Source: Streptomyces lincolnensis
Lineage (GTDB): Bacteria; Actinomycetota; Actinomycetes; Streptomycetales; Streptomycetaceae
Direction of reading: 5' to 3'
Assembly: GCF_021173675.1 (NCBI RefSeq)
Contig: NZ_JAIHON010000013.1
Span: 62,001 to 126,000, forward strand
Length of the DNA: 64,000 nt
Both the position numbers and the translations under genes were made by a program. The notes beneath the pieces were generated by a model. The model did not search any database. It was not told the origin of the DNA and worked only from the letters and a program-made list of their open reading frames with translations. Below, one piece after another: positions 61,954-64,000 of the stretch (the first letter of the stretch is position 1; every line of letters begins with the position of its first letter).

Positions 61954-63750
61954 TTGTCGACCGCCATCCTCACCGGTCAGCCGGTGCCCGGATCGTCGAT
62001 CGAGGGCGATCTGCGCTCCCTCGGCTTCGATGTGCAGGTCGCCGTGGACGCAGCCGACGCCGAGCGACTCGTCGCCGAGACGCCCTGCGAGCAGCGGGTC
62101 GCCCTGGTCGACGCCCGGTTCGTCGGCCATGTGCACTCCCTGCGCCTCGGCCTGACCGACCCTCGCTTCCCGCTCGCCGCGATCCCGGGAGCCGTCACCG
62201 CGGACCCCGAGGGGCGCACCCCCCTCACCCGGGCGCTGGCCCGAGAGAACTCGGCGGGCGGCGGCACCGCGTTGGCCGTCGACAGCCTCCCCGACCGCCT
62301 CGTCACCGCCCTGGACGCCGACGGCGCAGAGGTGCACCACCCCGAGCTCGGCAGCCTGGTCGCCGCGGTCCCGGCCGACCCGCAGTCCCGCAACGAGGCA
62401 CGGCAGGCCGTCGCGAACGTCGACGACGAGGCCGTACGCCTGAAGTCGGCCGTGAAGTCCCGCGACGGCTTCTTCACCACCTACTGCATCAGCCCCTACT
62501 CCCGCTACATCGCCCGCTGGTGCGCCCGCCGGGGCCTGACCCCGAACCAGGTCACCACCGCCTCGCTGATCACCGCCCTGATCGCGGCGGGCTGTGCGGC
62601 CACCGGCACCCGCGGCGGCTTCGTCGCCGCCGGCGTCCTGCTCATCGCGTCCTTCGTCCTGGACTGCACCGACGGGCAGCTCGCCCGCTACTCCCTGCAG
62701 TACTCCACGCTCGGCGCCTGGCTGGACGCCACCTTCGACCGGGCCAAGGAGTACGCCTACTACGCGGGCCTCGCCCTCGGAGCCGCCCGCGGCGGCGACG
62801 ACGTGTGGGCGCTCGCCCTCGGCGCGATGGTCCTCCAGACCTGCCGGCACGTCGTGGACTTCTCCTTCAACGAGGCCAACCACGACGCCACCGCCAACAC
62901 CAGCCCCACGGCCGCCCTTTCGGACAAGCTCGACAGCGTCGGCTGGACGGTGTGGGTGCGGCGGATGATCGTCCTGCCGATCGGCGAGCGCTGGGCGATG
63001 ATCGCGGCGCTCACGGCGGTCACCACCCCGCGGATCACCTTCTACGCCCTGCTCGTCGGCTGCGCCTTCGCGGCGACGTACACGACGGCGGGGCGGGTGC
63101 TGCGCTCGCTGACCCGCAAGGCGCGGCGGACCGACCGGGCGGCACAGGCGCTGGCGGACCTGGCGGACAACGGACCGCTCGCCTCGCTCGTCTCCCGCGT
63201 CACACGGGCCCGTCTCGGCGCCCCCCTGCTGGTCGCCCTGGCCGGCACGGCCGTCCTCGCGGTGTCCCTGTTCTCCGGGGTGACCTGGGCGCCCGTCGCG
63301 GGCGCCGCCGTCTACGCGGTCACCGCCGGTCAGGCGCTGTACCGCCCCCTCAAGGGCGCCCTCGACTGGCTGGTCCCGCCGCTCTTCCGCGCCGCCGAGT
63401 ACGGAACCGTCCTGGTCCTCGCGGCCCGGGCGGACGTGAACGGAGCCCTTCCTGCGGCTTTCGGGCTGGTGGCGGCCGTCGCCTACCATCACTACGACAC
63501 GGTGTACCGCATCCGCGGCAACGCCGGAGCGCCCCCGGCCTGGCTGGTGCGCGCCGTCGGGGGGCACGAAGGGCGGACGCTGCTCGTCACCGTCCTGGCC
63601 GCCGCGCTCTCCGCCTCGCAGTTCAAGGTCGCGCTCACGGCCCTCGCCGTGGCCGTGGCCCTGGTGGTGCTCGTCGAGAGCATCCGCTTCTGGGTGGCCG
63701 CTCATTTGGGCGGCGCGCCCGCCGTACACGATGAAGGAGAACCCGCATGA
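61954..63750 (+). CDS. CDP-alcohol phosphotransferase with extra N- and C-terminal domains
   Basis: A 598-residue membrane enzyme. The CDP-alcohol phosphotransferase motif is complete: Asp237, Asp240-Gly241, Ala244-Arg245, Gly254, Asp258 and Asp262. It is followed by several membrane helices. Residues 1-150 resemble a degenerate nucleotide-sugar-type domain, and the C-terminal 200 residues match a DUF5941-like membrane region. The enzyme would transfer an alcohol phosphate from CDP-alcohol to an acceptor. The start is TTG with GGAG nine bases upstream. The stop overlaps the nucleotidyltransferase start (ATGA), which could make the activated substrate. Confidence 0.85.
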   Translation: MSTAILTGQPVPGSSIEGDLRSLGFDVQVAVDAADAERLVAETPCEQRVALVDARFVGHVHSLRLGLTDPRFPLAAIPGAVTADPEGRTPLTRALARENSAGGGTALAVDSLPDRLVTALDADGAEVHHPELGSLVAAVPADPQSRNEARQAVANVDDEAVRLKSAVKSRDGFFTTYCISPYSRYIARWCARRGLTPNQVTTASLITALIAAGCAATGTRGGFVAAGVLLIASFVLDCTDGQLARYSLQYSTLGAWLDATFDRAKEYAYYAGLALGAARGGDDVWALALGAMVLQTCRHVVDFSFNEANHDATANTSPTAALSDKLDSVGWTVWVRRMIVLPIGERWAMIAALTAVTTPRITFYALLVGCAFAATYTTAGRVLRSLTRKARRTDRAAQALADLADNGPLASLVSRVTRARLGAPLLVALAGTAVLAVSLFSGVTWAPVAGAAVYAVTAGQALYRPLKGALDWLVPPLFRAAEYGTVLVLAARADVNGALPAAFGLVAAVAYHHYDTVYRIRGNAGAPPAWLVRAVGGHEGRTLLVTVLAAALSASQFKVALTALAVAVALVVLVESIRFWVAAHLGGAPAVHDEGEPA

Positions 63751-64000
63751 TCGGCCTCGTGCTGGCGGCCGGCGCCGGACGGCGTCTGCGCCCCTACACC
63801 GACAGCCTTCCCAAGGCTCTGGTGCCGGTGGGCCCCGCGGGCATAGAGGGCGGCCCCGATGAGGTCACGGTTCTCGACCTCACCCTCGGCAACTTCGCCG
63901 AGATCGGTCTGACCGAGGTCGCGGTCATCGTCGGCTACCGCAAGGAGGCCGTGTACGAGCGCAAGGCGGCGCTGGAGGCGAAGTACGGCCTCAAGCTCAC
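63747..64000 (+). CDS. Nucleotidyltransferase, 5' part
   Basis: The first 84 residues of a sugar- or alcohol-phosphate nucleotidyltransferase; the gene continues past the window. The N-terminal motif MIGLVLAAGAGRRLRPYTDS with PKALVPVG binds the nucleoside triphosphate, and LTEVAVIVGYRKEAVYE is typical of the GlmU/RfbA/LicC superfamily. Translational coupling to the CDP-alcohol phosphotransferase suggests it supplies a CDP-activated substrate (inference). Confidence 0.85.
   Translation, partial: MIGLVLAAGAGRRLRPYTDSLPKALVPVGPAGIEGGPDEVTVLDLTLGNFAEIGLTEVAVIVGYRKEAVYERKAALEAKYGLKL

Overview
The window is chromosomal DNA of a Streptomyces species. It is very GC-rich, its genes carry the usual third-position G/C bias, GTG and TTG starts are common, and it holds genus markers: a WhiB-like protein, an SsgA-like sporulation protein (SsgD), a small two-domain laccase, an LPFR small protein and an SCO6745-family protein. 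From memory, the gene order follows the S. coelicolor region around SCO6712 (laccase), SCO6722 (ssgD) and SCO6750 (idi). I could not run an alignment. I see no rRNA, tRNA, CRISPR array, prophage or intact transposase.

Layout. 1-4.9 kb: the end of a MarR regulator, a DUF3048 lipoprotein, a zinc alcohol dehydrogenase with two striking perfect palindromes upstream, and a divergent pair encoding an ATP-dependent DNA ligase and a LigD-type polymerase (a split end-joining module). 4.9-10.8 kb: two translationally coupled genes for large secreted proteins (ThuA plus sugar dehydrogenase; cupredoxin plus OmpL47 repeats plus DUF1080), divergent from the small laccase. 10.8-16.2 kb: a LacI regulator with its probable operator, a VOC protein, a WhiB-like protein, an acyl-ACP desaturase behind an array of repeated operator-like sites, and a dimethylargininase. 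16.2-20.5 kb: an operon of an ABC-F ribosome-protection-type ATPase and a UvrA-like ATPase. It is preceded by a strong promoter and a leader of about 235 nt that has a three-codon ORF and an anti-RBS sequence, which is typical of antibiotic-induced attenuation.

20.5-26.4 kb: GPP34 protein, ssgD, a secreted BNR-like protein, endonuclease V, an enoyl-reductase-like protein and a frameshifted MmcQ/YjbR gene. 26.4-32.2 kb: a fatty-acid/acyl-CoA degradation set (CoA transferase, acyl-CoA dehydrogenase, thiolase, FadB-type multifunctional enzyme). 32.5-36.4 kb: benzoylformate decarboxylase, IclR and MerR regulators, and an SDR that has lost its catalytic tyrosine. 36.6-39.4 kb: amino-acid permease, a macrodomain gene whose middle has been replaced by a dispersed repeat, and a PfkB kinase. 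39.5-44.4 kb: three secreted peptidases (M1, X-Pro, M14). 44.4-50.7 kb: BCCT transporter, D-amino-acid oxidase, an unrecognised protein, a MITE-like element, a second ABC-F protein and a glycolipid-binding protein.

50.8-64 kb: Tex, the LPFR small protein, an SCO6745-family protein divergent from a GlxA-type regulator across a 16-bp perfect palindrome, a PfpI-like protein, an enoyl-CoA hydratase, an HdeD-like membrane protein, an RsbW-like ATPase, isopentenyl-diphosphate isomerase, a CDF metal exporter, GalE, and a CDP-alcohol phosphotransferase coupled to a nucleotidyltransferase that runs off the end.

The most interesting parts are the copper/sugar-oxidation gene set beside the laccase, the attenuated resistance operon, the operator arrays (1.5 kb, 15.2 kb, 54.4 kb), the MITE whose end supplies part of a putative promoter, and the decaying genes (macrodomain, MmcQ, SDR).
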